The notes beneath the pieces were generated by a model. That model was not told the DNA's origin and ran no database searches. It saw only the letters and a list, made by a program, of their open reading frames with translations. The translations under genes and the position numbers were made by a program. 34,113 nucleotides of DNA, taken from contig CAJOJA010000024.1 of assembly GCA_905234735.1 (NCBI GenBank), positions 1 to 34,113 on the forward strand, in the 5' to 3' direction. Positions 22,824 through 30,806 of this stretch are shown piece after piece. Every line of letters starts with the position of its first letter. The first letter of the stretch is position 1. This stretch comes from an uncultured Bacteroidaceae bacterium. Lineage in GTDB: Bacteria > Bacteroidota > Bacteroidia > Bacteroidales > Bacteroidaceae.

Positions 22824-25691
22824 TCACTTTACCATTACCTTCTTCATGCTGCCGTCCGCATAGCGGAGGATGTTGATGCCTTTCTGCATCCTTACCAGTT
22901 TGCGACCGTTCAGGTCGTAGATGGCCTCCTCACCTTCGGAGAGGTCTAGGCTAGGATTAATGCCGTCCGGGTCGCTGCCGTCGTAATTCCACCACCAATG
23001 AAGTTCGCTGTCATATAGATATTTCGGTTCCCAGCCCTTTGCTCTAGCAGTTTCCACCTGCGTAGTTGTCATCACGTTCTGCTCGTTTTCGTTCCAGATG
23101 ACATACATCTCACCCTCTCCGTCGTCATACATATTCTTATAGGCTACAGTCGACAGGCTCTCCACCAGCGTATCCATTCCAGCCCCTTTTATCCGGTTTA
23201 AGTAACATGTCAATTCATTTAACGCTGTACAGCCAGTAAAGTCGAGTGTCGTCAGTTGGTTGTTGTTGCATTTCAACTTTTCCAGCGCAGCACATCCAGT
23301 TACATTGAGTTTTGCCAGTCGATTACTTTCGCAATACAGATTTTCCAGCGCAGTGAGTCCCGATGCGTCAAGTTTGGTCAGTTGGTTGTCGTTGCATTTC
23401 AAATATTTCAGTGTTTTACAACCTGTTACATCAAGTGCCGTTAACTGATTGTTGTTGCAATACAACTCTTCCAGCGCGACACAACCTGATACATCAAGTT
23501 TCGTCAGTTGGTTGTTGATGCAACGCAAGTCTTCTAGTGCTGTGCAACCTGTTACATCAAGTGTTTTCAGTTGATTGTCGCCACAATTTAGATATTCCAG
23601 TGCTGTACAGTCCGACAGATTCAATCCTGACAACTCATTAAAATGACACTCCAAAGTTTTTAGTGCGTGACAACCCGACAAATCAATCGTTTTCGTCTTA
23701 AGGAAACGACATCTTAGCGTTTCCAACGAGGTACAACCCGATAGATTGACCGAGATTATCTGACCAATATCATCACCATCCATGGGCAAGAAGCCGTCAG
23801 GAATTGGGTCAAGCCATAGATCTGTCAGAGCAGTACATCCCGACAAATCAACTAAGGTCAACGGGTTATAAGAACAGCCAAACCCTACTAAAGCTGTATG
23901 CTTCGACGCATCGATTGTCGTAAGTTGGTTTGTGGAGCAGGATAGCGTTCTCAGTTGCATATTCTTCGACACGTCAAGTTCTGTCAGTTGATTTCTGCCG
24001 CATTCCAGTGTTCTCAGTTGTACGTTCTTAGATACATCTAATGTTGTTAGTTGGTTATTGTTGCAGAATAGATTTATTAGTTCGCTATTATTCGATACAT
24101 ATAGTGTTGTTAGTTGGTTATTATTACATGACAATTCTGTCATCGCAACAAAGTACTCAATACCTTTCAGACTTTGAATATTCTTGTTGTTTACATAAAT
24201 ATTTGTAAAGCTGCCTATTTCCTCGTCCGTTAGGATACCATCTTTATCACTTTCCTGACTTAATATCCAGTTGCGGAAGTTCTCGTCTGGGAAATTCACC
24301 TCGTTGATGGCTATGTTATTGGGTAAAGTGAGATAATCTGGAACACTACCAGGATATTCCTGCCATGAAGAACCATATTTTGGAAGACACTTTGGACGCC
24401 AACCTTTGAGCCGGACAAGTGCTACTTGTGTGGAATTCATCACGTTTTGTTCGTTTTCCTTGCCTATGATACACATTGATGCATAACTTACGGTCGGCAG
24501 GTTCTCCACCAATGCATTCATACCTTCACCCTTAATCTGGTTGTAGTAGCAGTGTAACGATGTCAGGGCGATATTTTTCGACAGGTCGAGTGTCGTAAGT
24601 TGGTTATTATCACACTGAACTTCTTTCAAAGCGATATTATTTGACAGGTCGAGTGTCGTAAGTTGGTTATTACGGCACTGAACTTCTGTCAGATCGATAT
24701 TTTTTGATAGGTTAAGCATCGTAAGTTGATTGTCATTGCACATAAGTTTTTTCAGAGTTGTATTCTGTGATAACTTAAGCGTGGTAAGATTATTAAAATC
24801 GCAGTCTAAATATGTCAGTGCGGTGTTCTTCGAAACATCAAGTGTTGTTAATTCGTTTTCATAACAGCGTAATTCTGCCAGTGCGGTGTTTTTCGAAACG
24901 TCAAGTGTGGTCAAATAATTATATCCGCAGTTCAGAGATGTCAATGCTGTGTTATTTGAAACATCGAGTTTAGTCAACCAGTTACTGCCGCAATCCAGAG
25001 ATGTCAGCGCGGTAAAATACTCTATGCCTTTGAGGCTTATTATATCTGAATTGTTAATCTTGAGCGATGTGATACTCGCAATCTCGGTTTCCGTCAGTAC
25101 TCCGTCCTGTCCAAATTCTCTGTCAAGCAGCCATTTACGGAATGCATCATCAGGAAAGTTCCTCTCGTTGATATCAATATTGCCAGTTGCGATGGGGGTG
25201 TCGTCTGGCTTGATACCAGTATATTCCTCATACTTAGAAGTATAATGTCCATCCTCAAATACCCTATAAATGTAATAGGAAATCCAGCCCTTTGCCTTGG
25301 CCGCTTCTACCTGCTTGGTTGTCATCACATTGCCTTCATTCTCGTATCCGATAACAACTAGTTTTCCATCGTTTGTATTCGGCAGATTCTCTATCAGCGC
25401 ATCCATTCCTGCTCCTTTGATCTGATTGTGGTAACAATACAATGCCTTTAGTGTTGTAAAGTACTCTATGCCTTTCATAAATCGAATATTGCTGCCTGCA
25501 ACTGAAAACATATTCTTGCTCGCTATCTTTTCAGTTGTCAGTACGCTACCACAGTTCCGTTCTACCCAACCGCGGAATCCCCCATCGGGAAAGTTCCTTT
25601 TGTTAACCTCCACGTCAGCCCAAGCCGTTGTCGTAAGGCTGAAAAGTGGCAGCAACAGTGCCATTACCTTCGTTCTCATTCTAGTTCTCAT
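22824..25691 (-). CDS. Secreted leucine-rich-repeat protein with three EF-hand-like modules and C-terminal secretion tail
   Basis: The protein has 955 residues. The signal peptide ends LTTTAWA-D (cut near residue 25). It consists of three unequal modules. Each starts with a segment of the type INxxNFPDxxFRxWxL...DxDGxLTxxEI (about 26, 172 and 458; calcium-loop/dockerin-like), followed by 21-residue LRRs of the form LxxLxCxxNQLTTLDVSKN or DLSGCTAL, and closes with NQIKGAGMDxLxExLP and a stretch ENExNVMTTxQVExAxAKGW. Module 1 has almost no LRRs, modules 2 and 3 many. The tail (about 920-955: AIYDLNGRKLVRMQKGINI..DG) is the Prevotella-type sorting tail also seen in the GH53 protein. Expected on the cell surface in adhesion or ligand binding; the ligand is unknown. 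DNA is more AT-rich than that of its neighbours. Confidence 0.9.
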   Translation of the reverse strand: MRTRMRTKVMALLLPLFSLTTTAWADVEVNKRNFPDGGFRGWVERNCGSVLTTEKIASKNMFSVAGSNIRFMKGIEYFTTLKALYCYHNQIKGAGMDALIENLPNTNDGKLVVIGYENEGNVMTTKQVEAAKAKGWISYYIYRVFEDGHYTSKYEEYTGIKPDDTPIATGNIDINERNFPDDAFRKWLLDREFGQDGVLTETEIASITSLKINNSDIISLKGIEYFTALTSLDCGSNWLTKLDVSNNTALTSLNCGYNYLTTLDVSKNTALAELRCYENELTTLDVSKNTALTYLDCDFNNLTTLKLSQNTTLKKLMCNDNQLTMLNLSKNIDLTEVQCRNNQLTTLDLSNNIALKEVQCDNNQLTTLDLSKNIALTSLHCYYNQIKGEGMNALVENLPTVSYASMCIIGKENEQNVMNSTQVALVRLKGWRPKCLPKYGSSWQEYPGSVPDYLTLPNNIAINEVNFPDENFRNWILSQESDKDGILTDEEIGSFTNIYVNNKNIQSLKGIEYFVAMTELSCNNNQLTTLYVSNNSELINLFCNNNQLTTLDVSKNVQLRTLECGRNQLTELDVSKNMQLRTLSCSTNQLTTIDASKHTALVGFGCSYNPLTLVDLSGCTALTDLWLDPIPDGFLPMDGDDIGQIISVNLSGCTSLETLRCRFLKTKTIDLSGCHALKTLECHFNELSGLNLSDCTALEYLNCGDNQLKTLDVTGCTALEDLRCINNQLTKLDVSGCVALEELYCNNNQLTALDVTGCKTLKYLKCNDNQLTKLDASGLTALENLYCESNRLAKLNVTGCAALEKLKCNNNQLTTLDFTGCTALNELTCYLNRIKGAGMDTLVESLSTVAYKNMYDDGEGEMYVIWNENEQNVMTTTQVETARAKGWEPKYLYDSELHWWWNYDGSDPDGINPSLDLSEGEEAIYDLNGRKLVRMQKGINILRYADGSMKKVMVK
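24580..24672 (-). repeat. Near-identical LRR-coding DNA repeats
   Basis: A 30-bp string at 24580-24609 recurs exactly at 24643-24672, 63 bp (one 21-residue LRR) apart; diverged copies continue on both sides. Such identity makes copy-number change by recombination or slippage likely. Confidence 0.8.
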
Positions 25692-25773
25692 TTTTCGTTG
25701 TGTTAATTGGTTAATACTTCTATATCATCATCTATTTACCAATGCACACGTAAGGGCACAAAGAATGGCGTGG

Positions 25774-25975
25774 CCACTCTTATGCACTTACCTAAGGGGC
25801 AGACCTAGGAATTGGAACCCCTACTCTCATATAAGAATGCAACCACGCCATAGGGCGTGTGCATAGCTATGCATGAGAGTGGGAATGCCTATTCTCGGCC
25901 TTTCCCTTTGCTTCTTAAATCGAACTATTCCAAAACGATTTCCTAGGTCTTTTCGGTAAGTGCGAAATAATAAGC
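25774..25975. repeat. Complex inverted-repeat element in the LRR-gene leader
   Basis: This lies in the 501-bp gene-free stretch 25692-26192. Outer arms: AGACCTAGGAA (25802-25812) pairs exactly with TTCCTAGGTCT (25940-25950). Beyond them GCACTTACC (left) pairs with GGTAAGTGC (right), and CTCTTATG faces a related ATAATAAG. Inside: ACTCTCAT/ATGAGAGT, CACGCC/GGCGTG with an ATAG loop, and the perfect 14-bp palindrome TGCATAGCTATGCA (25861-25874). The left flank also contains ATGCACACG, as do the complement of 25861-25870 and 16702-16710. No open frame of note. It is MITE- or REP-like, or a structured 5' leader. Confidence 0.65.
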
Positions 25976-26016
25976 TAATGCATCTGCGGATCAGGATTTC
26001 TCCCCCGATACCGATG

Positions 26017-26049
26017 CAAAGATACAACAAATTCCGTCTATTCTCCAAA
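26017..26049 (-). promoter_or_regulatory. Promoter of the LRR-protein gene with a leader of about 320 nt
   Basis: On the minus strand TTTG (26049-26046), a 21-bp spacer and TATCTTTG (26024-26017) fit the Bacteroidales consensus; the bases after it (CATCGG) equal those at the lipoprotein promoter. The nearest minus-strand gene start is 25691, so transcripts would carry a leader of about 320 nt containing the whole palindromic element. Confidence 0.65.
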
Positions 26050-26095
26050 CGATTGAGGGAAAATGTCGTAAGAAAAACGGTAATCCATAAAATAT

Positions 26096-26169
26096 ACCCT
26101 ATTTCTTGGATTATAATCCGAAAAATCAACCCTATTTTTTGGATTAGTCAAATAAATGGCCTATCTTTG
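26096..26169 (+). promoter_or_regulatory. Promoter of the AAA_14 ATPase gene with duplicated operator-like repeat
   Basis: TTTG (26138-26141), a 20-bp spacer and TATCTTTG (26162-26169) form a consensus promoter; transcription near 26175 fixes ATG 26193 as the start. ACCCTATTTCTTGGATTA (26096-26113) and ACCCTATTTTTTGGATTA (26129-26146) are direct repeats differing at one base, 33 bp (three helical turns) apart. The second covers the -33 box, as expected for a repressor or autoregulator site. Confidence 0.65.
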
Positions 26170-26192
26170 TGCCAACAAAAGATAATGCCATC

Positions 26193-27320
26193 ATGATTAC
26201 ACGCTCTCTGCTATCGGTTGTGCAAGGACGAATGTACCAAGGTAAAGCCATCATCGTAGTCGGTGCCCGACAAGTCGGGAAAAGCACCTTGTTGCATCAT
26301 ATTGTGGAAAAGAGCGGGCAAGATGCCTTAATTCTGGATTGTGACGACCCCACTACACGAAGCCTGCTGACAAATGCCAATACCGAACGCCTGCAGGCAA
26401 TTGTGGCCAACCACCGCATTGTAATGATAGATGAGGCACAAATGGTGCCCAATATAGGGGTGACACTAAAACTGATTGTGGACAAACGTCCCGATGTGCA
26501 ACTGTTGGTATCCGGATCATCGGCCCTGGAACTGCGTAGTAACATCAACGAACCGTTGACGGGACGCAAATTTGAATACCAACTATACCCCATTTCCTCT
26601 TCCGAATTGATAGCAGACAAGGGGTTGGTGTATCTGATGCAGACACTGGAGCAACGGCTCATCTATGGCTCCTATCCCGACGTATTGAACCATCAGGCTT
26701 CGGCACGCGAACTTATCACTAACATTGCCGAAAGTTACTTATATAAGGACTTGCTCTCCATCGAACAGGTACGCAAGCCTATCCTCATCCAGAAACTCCT
26801 GGTTGCCCTTGCGTTGCAAATAGGTAGCGAGGTGTCATACAACGAATTGGCACAGACCATAGGTTCGGACAGCAAGACCGTAGAGAAGTATATTGACTTG
26901 CTGGAGAAGTGCTATGTAATCTTTCGGCTGAATGCCTTAAGCCGTAACATGCGTACAGAACTGAAAAAGGGGAAGAAGGTTTTCTTCTATGACAATGGTG
27001 TCCGCAACGCACTGCTGCAGAATTTCCAGCCACTGGATATGCGCTCGGACACGGGGGCTCTGTGGGAGAACTTTGTCATCAGCGAACGAATCAAGCGCAA
27101 CCATTATATGGGTCATCTTGCCAACTACTATTTCTGGCGTACAACGGAACAGCAGGAGATAGACCTCATAGAGGAACACGACGGCCAATTCTCGGCCTTC
27201 GAGATGAAATGGAATCCGAAGAAAGCAAACGCGGCGCTACCGAAACCGTTCATGGACAACTATTCCCCAACGTCGGCGACCATCGTAACCCCGGACAACT
27301 TTCTGGAGGTGGTAGGATAA
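26193..27320 (+). CDS. AAA_14-family ATPase with DUF4143 C-terminal domain
   Basis: The protein has 375 residues from ATG 26193; a GTG at 26169 lies within the -7 box and is rejected. The N-terminal AAA_14 domain has Walker A VGARQVGKSTLL, Walker B IVMIDEAQMVP and sensor VSGSSALELRS, then the PISSSEL block usual in this family. The DUF4143 part is a winged helix (LALQIGSEVSYNELAQTIGSDSKTVEKYIDLLEKCYVIF) followed by a PD-(D/E)xK-like end (NYYFWRTTEQQEIDLIEEHDGQFSAFEMKWN: E..D...E.K). The family is widespread, often single-gene and variable between strains; roles in DNA transactions or defence are suspected, not shown. It stands alone between repeat-rich DNA and the GSCFA gene, 28 bp downstream. 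Confidence 0.9.
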   Translation: MITRSLLSVVQGRMYQGKAIIVVGARQVGKSTLLHHIVEKSGQDALILDCDDPTTRSLLTNANTERLQAIVANHRIVMIDEAQMVPNIGVTLKLIVDKRPDVQLLVSGSSALELRSNINEPLTGRKFEYQLYPISSSELIADKGLVYLMQTLEQRLIYGSYPDVLNHQASARELITNIAESYLYKDLLSIEQVRKPILIQKLLVALALQIGSEVSYNELAQTIGSDSKTVEKYIDLLEKCYVIFRLNALSRNMRTELKKGKKVFFYDNGVRNALLQNFQPLDMRSDTGALWENFVISERIKRNHYMGHLANYYFWRTTEQQEIDLIEEHDGQFSAFEMKWNPKKANAALPKPFMDNYSPTSATIVTPDNFLEVVG

Positions 27321-27348
27321 AGATATTTTGTACAATATATAACAAGGT

Positions 27349-28338
27349 ATGGCGAAAGACATCGAAACTCCGCTTTTTTGGACACCCGTGGACGTAGGCA
27401 AGCCGCTGCGGCCCATTGGGGTGGGGGACAGAAACGTGTTTCTGGGTTCGTGCTTTGCCGAGCACGTGGGGCAGCACTTTGCCGATGCACGGTTGCTTAC
27501 GTTGGTGAACCCACTTGGGGTGATGTACAATCCCGTTAGCATAGCTCGTTTGCTCACCACGCAGGAAAGCGACCCAGCGCATGATTTCGTGCTTTACAAA
27601 GAGATGTGGCATTCGTGGCTGGGCGATTCGACGTTATCGCGACTTGGGGCAGATGAATGCCGACTGGCGACCAATCACGCCCTTTCCCGATTGCATACCG
27701 AACTGGCACAAGCCGATAATCTTTTCCTCACCTTGGGTACGAGCCATTACTATGTATATGGGAAATCGAAGGGGATTGCGGCTAATTGTCATCGGCTTCC
27801 CTCAATGGAGTTCGAGGAATACGACCTGGGCGTGGATGAAATAGTGGAAGCACTCGGAACGGCTTTGATGCCCCTGCACGAGACGAATCCTCGAATGCAA
27901 GTGATACTGACGGTTAGTCCTTATCGCTATGCAAAATATGGAATGCACGAAAGTCAGTTGGCAAAGGCTCGACTGTTGCTTGCATCCGACAGGATACTGA
28001 CGCTTCATCCTGATTGGGTGAGCTACTTCCCTGCCTACGAAATTGTGATGGATGAGTTACGTGACTACCGCTTCTATGCTGAGGACATGTTGCACCCCTC
28101 TGCTCAGGCTGTCGACTACATCTGGCAACGCCTGCAGGACGAGTGGATGACCGACGAACTGCGGCAGTATCTGGTCCGCTGGGAACCCCTGGGGCGTGCC
28201 CTTAATCACCGGCCCTTGCATCCCGAATCGCCAGAGTATGAAACCTTTCAAAAGCGCACGCAGGAGCAGTTGCAGCAGTTGCAGCGAGATTATCCGATGC
28301 TTTCCCTGAGGAGTGAAGAAGTGAAGAAGGAAATATGA
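27349..28338 (+). CDS. GSCFA-domain protein (SGNH-like)
   Basis: The protein has 329 residues. The name-giving motif FLGSCFAEHVGQ is near residue 28. FLTLGTSHYYVY, ILTVSPYRYAKYGMHESQLAKARL and FYAEDMLHPSAQAVDYIWQR (the Asp..His pair of SGNH hydrolases) support a hydrolase/acyl-esterase-like fold. No signal peptide is seen. The reaction is not established for the family. It overlaps murF-alr by 4 bp; the two are commonly adjacent in Bacteroidota, which suggests a link to cell-envelope work. Confidence 0.88.
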   Translation: MAKDIETPLFWTPVDVGKPLRPIGVGDRNVFLGSCFAEHVGQHFADARLLTLVNPLGVMYNPVSIARLLTTQESDPAHDFVLYKEMWHSWLGDSTLSRLGADECRLATNHALSRLHTELAQADNLFLTLGTSHYYVYGKSKGIAANCHRLPSMEFEEYDLGVDEIVEALGTALMPLHETNPRMQVILTVSPYRYAKYGMHESQLAKARLLLASDRILTLHPDWVSYFPAYEIVMDELRDYRFYAEDMLHPSAQAVDYIWQRLQDEWMTDELRQYLVRWEPLGRALNHRPLHPESPEYETFQKRTQEQLQQLQRDYPMLSLRSEEVKKEI

Positions 28339-30758
28339 TATATACAATTAAAAATATTGCCGACATGCTCGGCATTCGATTGAAAGTCAAGGCCGAAAGG
28401 CCCATCCGTTGGTTGCTGACCGACAGCCGTTCGCTGTCGTCGCCTGAGGACACTCTGTTTTTTGCCATTGTCACCCAGCGAGGCGATGGTCACCGCTACA
28501 TATCGCAGCTCTATCAGCGCGGTGTGCGCTCATTTGTGGTTAGTCAAAAGGTTGAGGGTGACTTCCCTGACGCCATATTCCTGCAGGTGGACGACACCTT
28601 GAAGGCCCTGCAACAATTGGCTGCGCGCCATCGTCGGCAGTTCCAGATACCCGTCATTGGTGTAACGGGTTCCAACGGCAAGACGATGGTGAAGGAGTGG
28701 CTCTATCAGATGCTCTCGCCCGACCGCATCGTCACCCGTTCGCCTCGCAGCTACAACAGTCAGATAGGCGTGCCCCTGTCGGTATGGAACCTGACGCACG
28801 AGACCCAGTTGGGTATCTTCGAGGCGGCTATCTCACAGCCCAACGAAATGGAGGCTTTGGAGCAGATCATCCGTCCCACTATCGGTGTGTTTACGGGTCT
28901 GGGCGAGGCCCATCAGGAGAACTTCACGTCGTACAAGCAGAAATGTCTGGAGAAACTGTCGCTCTTCCGCAATGCCGAGGCGCTGATTTATCCCACGGGC
29001 AACCGTGTGGTGGACATCTGCATCCGTGAAATGGGGTTCCAGGGTCGACTTATTCCTGTAGCCCCCCTGAATCCCGACATAATGGGGGACATGACTCCTC
29101 CCCATCATGAGGGAGGATGGGAGGGGGCTTCCTGGGACCTTGATAAGGAACTCTGCGTGGCTGTCTGTCGCTATCTCGGACTGGACGAAAAGGAGGCCGT
29201 AGGGCGTAGGGAGCAGTTGGAACCCATACCGATGCGTCTGGAGGTGATGGCCGGACAGCGTGGCTGCACGCTCATCAACGACTCCTACAACAACGACCCT
29301 GACTCGCTGCGCATAGCCCTCGACTTCATGAGTCGCCGGCCCGACGAGAAGCACCGCAACCGAGTGCTTATCCTGAGCGATATGTTGCAGACTGGCCGTC
29401 CCGACGACGAACTCTATGCTTTGGTGGCTGACATGGTGCGCGACCATGGGGTGGACATCTTCGTAGGCATCGGCGAAGGCCTGTGCCACAACACTCTACA
29501 CTTCATCCGGAAGAGTGGGGCAGCGTGCCACTTCTTCCCCGATACGGCCGACTTCCTGTCCAGTCAGCTGTTCGGTGAACTGAGCGACGAGGTGATACTT
29601 ATCAAGGGAGCCCGTTCGTTCCACTTCGAGGACCTGGTCAGCCAGCTGGAGGAACGTGTGCACGAAACCATACTGGAGGTAGACCTGAATGCCATCGTGG
29701 CCAATCTCAACTACTACCGTTCGATGATGAAACCCGAGGAGCGCATCGTCTGCATGGTGAAGGCCGATGCCTACGGGGCCGGCAGTGTGGAGGTGGCCCG
29801 AACGTTGCAGGACCAGACCGTCGACTATCTGGCCGTAGCCGTAGCCGACGAAGGTGTGGAACTGCGTCAGGCCGGCATCTCCACGGGCATCATGATTATG
29901 AATCCCGAGATGACCTCCTTCCGTACGCTTTTCCGCTACAGTCTGGAGCCCGAGGTCTATTCGTTCCGCCTGCTCGACGCCCTCATCCAAGCCGCTGAGT
30001 GCGAGGGCATCAAGGGTTTCCCCGTCCACATCAAACTCGATACGGGTATGCACCGCCTGGGCTTCGACCCACTGAAGGACATGCCCCAACTGGTGGCTCG
30101 CCTGCAAAGCCAGGAGGCCGTCCTGCCACGCAGTGTATTCTCCCATTTCGTGGGCAGCGACAGCGAAGACTTCGACCGTTTCTCGGCCCTGCAGTTTGAA
30201 CGTTTCACGCAGGGAGCCAATGCTCTTCAGGCGGCCTATCCCCGGCATCAGATTCTGCGCCACATCTGCAATTCGGCTGCCATTGAGCACTTCCCCGAAC
30301 GTCACCTGGACATGGTGCGCCTGGGGCTGGGTTTGTATGGTATTAACCCTTTGGGGCAAGAGATACTGACCAACGTATCAACGCTGAAGACCACCATCCT
30401 GCAGATTCACGACGTGCCCAAGGAGGAGACCGTGGGCTACAGCCGTCGTGGGCATCTGACGCGCGACAGTCGCATAGCCGTGCTGCCTATCGGCTACGCC
30501 GATGGACTGGACCGCCATCTGGGCAACGGTCATGCCTACTGTCTGGTCAACGGGCAGCGCGCCCCCTACATTGGCAACATCTGTATGGACGTCTGTATGA
30601 TAGACGTGACGGACATCCCCTGCCGTGAGGGCGATACGGCGGTCATCTTCGGCCGCGAACTGCCCCCGACGGTGCTCAGCGATGTCATTGGGACCATACC
30701 CTACGAGATTCTGACCTCCGTTTCCGGTCGCGTGAAGAAGGTCTACTTTAAGAAATAA
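28335..30758 (+). CDS. murF-alr: Bifunctional MurF ligase / alanine racemase
   Basis: An 807-residue fusion that makes D-Ala (racemase half) and adds D-Ala-D-Ala to UDP-MurNAc-tripeptide (ligase half) for peptidoglycan, in the cytoplasm. Residues 1-445 are MurF: LLTDSRSL, the ATP loop IGVTGSNGKTMVKEWL, SYNSQIGVPLSVW, EAAISQPNEME, GLGEAHQENF, INDSYNNDPDSLRIAL and ILSDMLQTG. Residues about 450-807 are Alr: EVDLNAIVANLNYYR, the PLP lysine in MVKADAYGAGS, KLDTGMHRLGF, FSHFVGSDSEDF, MVRLGLGLYGI, GYSRRGHL and PIGYADGLDR. The fusion itself is normal for Bacteroidota. Residues about 252-266 are encoded by the in-frame palindromic repeat. Just after the stop is AATAATGCATTATT (30754-30767), an AT-only palindrome too weak to call a terminator. 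Confidence 0.96.
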   Translation: MIYTIKNIADMLGIRLKVKAERPIRWLLTDSRSLSSPEDTLFFAIVTQRGDGHRYISQLYQRGVRSFVVSQKVEGDFPDAIFLQVDDTLKALQQLAARHRRQFQIPVIGVTGSNGKTMVKEWLYQMLSPDRIVTRSPRSYNSQIGVPLSVWNLTHETQLGIFEAAISQPNEMEALEQIIRPTIGVFTGLGEAHQENFTSYKQKCLEKLSLFRNAEALIYPTGNRVVDICIREMGFQGRLIPVAPLNPDIMGDMTPPHHEGGWEGASWDLDKELCVAVCRYLGLDEKEAVGRREQLEPIPMRLEVMAGQRGCTLINDSYNNDPDSLRIALDFMSRRPDEKHRNRVLILSDMLQTGRPDDELYALVADMVRDHGVDIFVGIGEGLCHNTLHFIRKSGAACHFFPDTADFLSSQLFGELSDEVILIKGARSFHFEDLVSQLEERVHETILEVDLNAIVANLNYYRSMMKPEERIVCMVKADAYGAGSVEVARTLQDQTVDYLAVAVADEGVELRQAGISTGIMIMNPEMTSFRTLFRYSLEPEVYSFRLLDALIQAAECEGIKGFPVHIKLDTGMHRLGFDPLKDMPQLVARLQSQEAVLPRSVFSHFVGSDSEDFDRFSALQFERFTQGANALQAAYPRHQILRHICNSAAIEHFPERHLDMVRLGLGLYGINPLGQEILTNVSTLKTTILQIHDVPKEETVGYSRRGHLTRDSRIAVLPIGYADGLDRHLGNGHAYCLVNGQRAPYIGNICMDVCMIDVTDIPCREGDTAVIFGRELPPTVLSDVIGTIPYEILTSVSGRVKKVYFKK
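29091..29132 (+). repeat. Palindromic repeat inserted in frame in murF-alr
   Basis: CCTCCC (29097-29102) pairs with GGGAGG (29111-29116); the sequence then runs ATGGGAGGGGGCTTCC, matching the ends of the GT2 and exuT copies. It encodes MTPPHHEGGWEGAS in a loop of the MurF central domain. Confidence 0.7.
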
Positions 30759-30806
30759 TGCATTATTCAATATCTAACAAACTTAACCAACGAATTAACT
30801 AACCTT

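Noticed and set aside
22824..25691. Regular spacing that could suggest a CRISPR array or satellite DNA
   Set aside because: The 63-bp period equals one 21-residue LRR, it is in frame throughout, and there are no unique spacers between constant repeats.
25692..26192. A known riboswitch or small-RNA gene in the LRR leader
   Set aside because: The pairing is a set of nested palindromes and matches no riboswitch core I can recognise.
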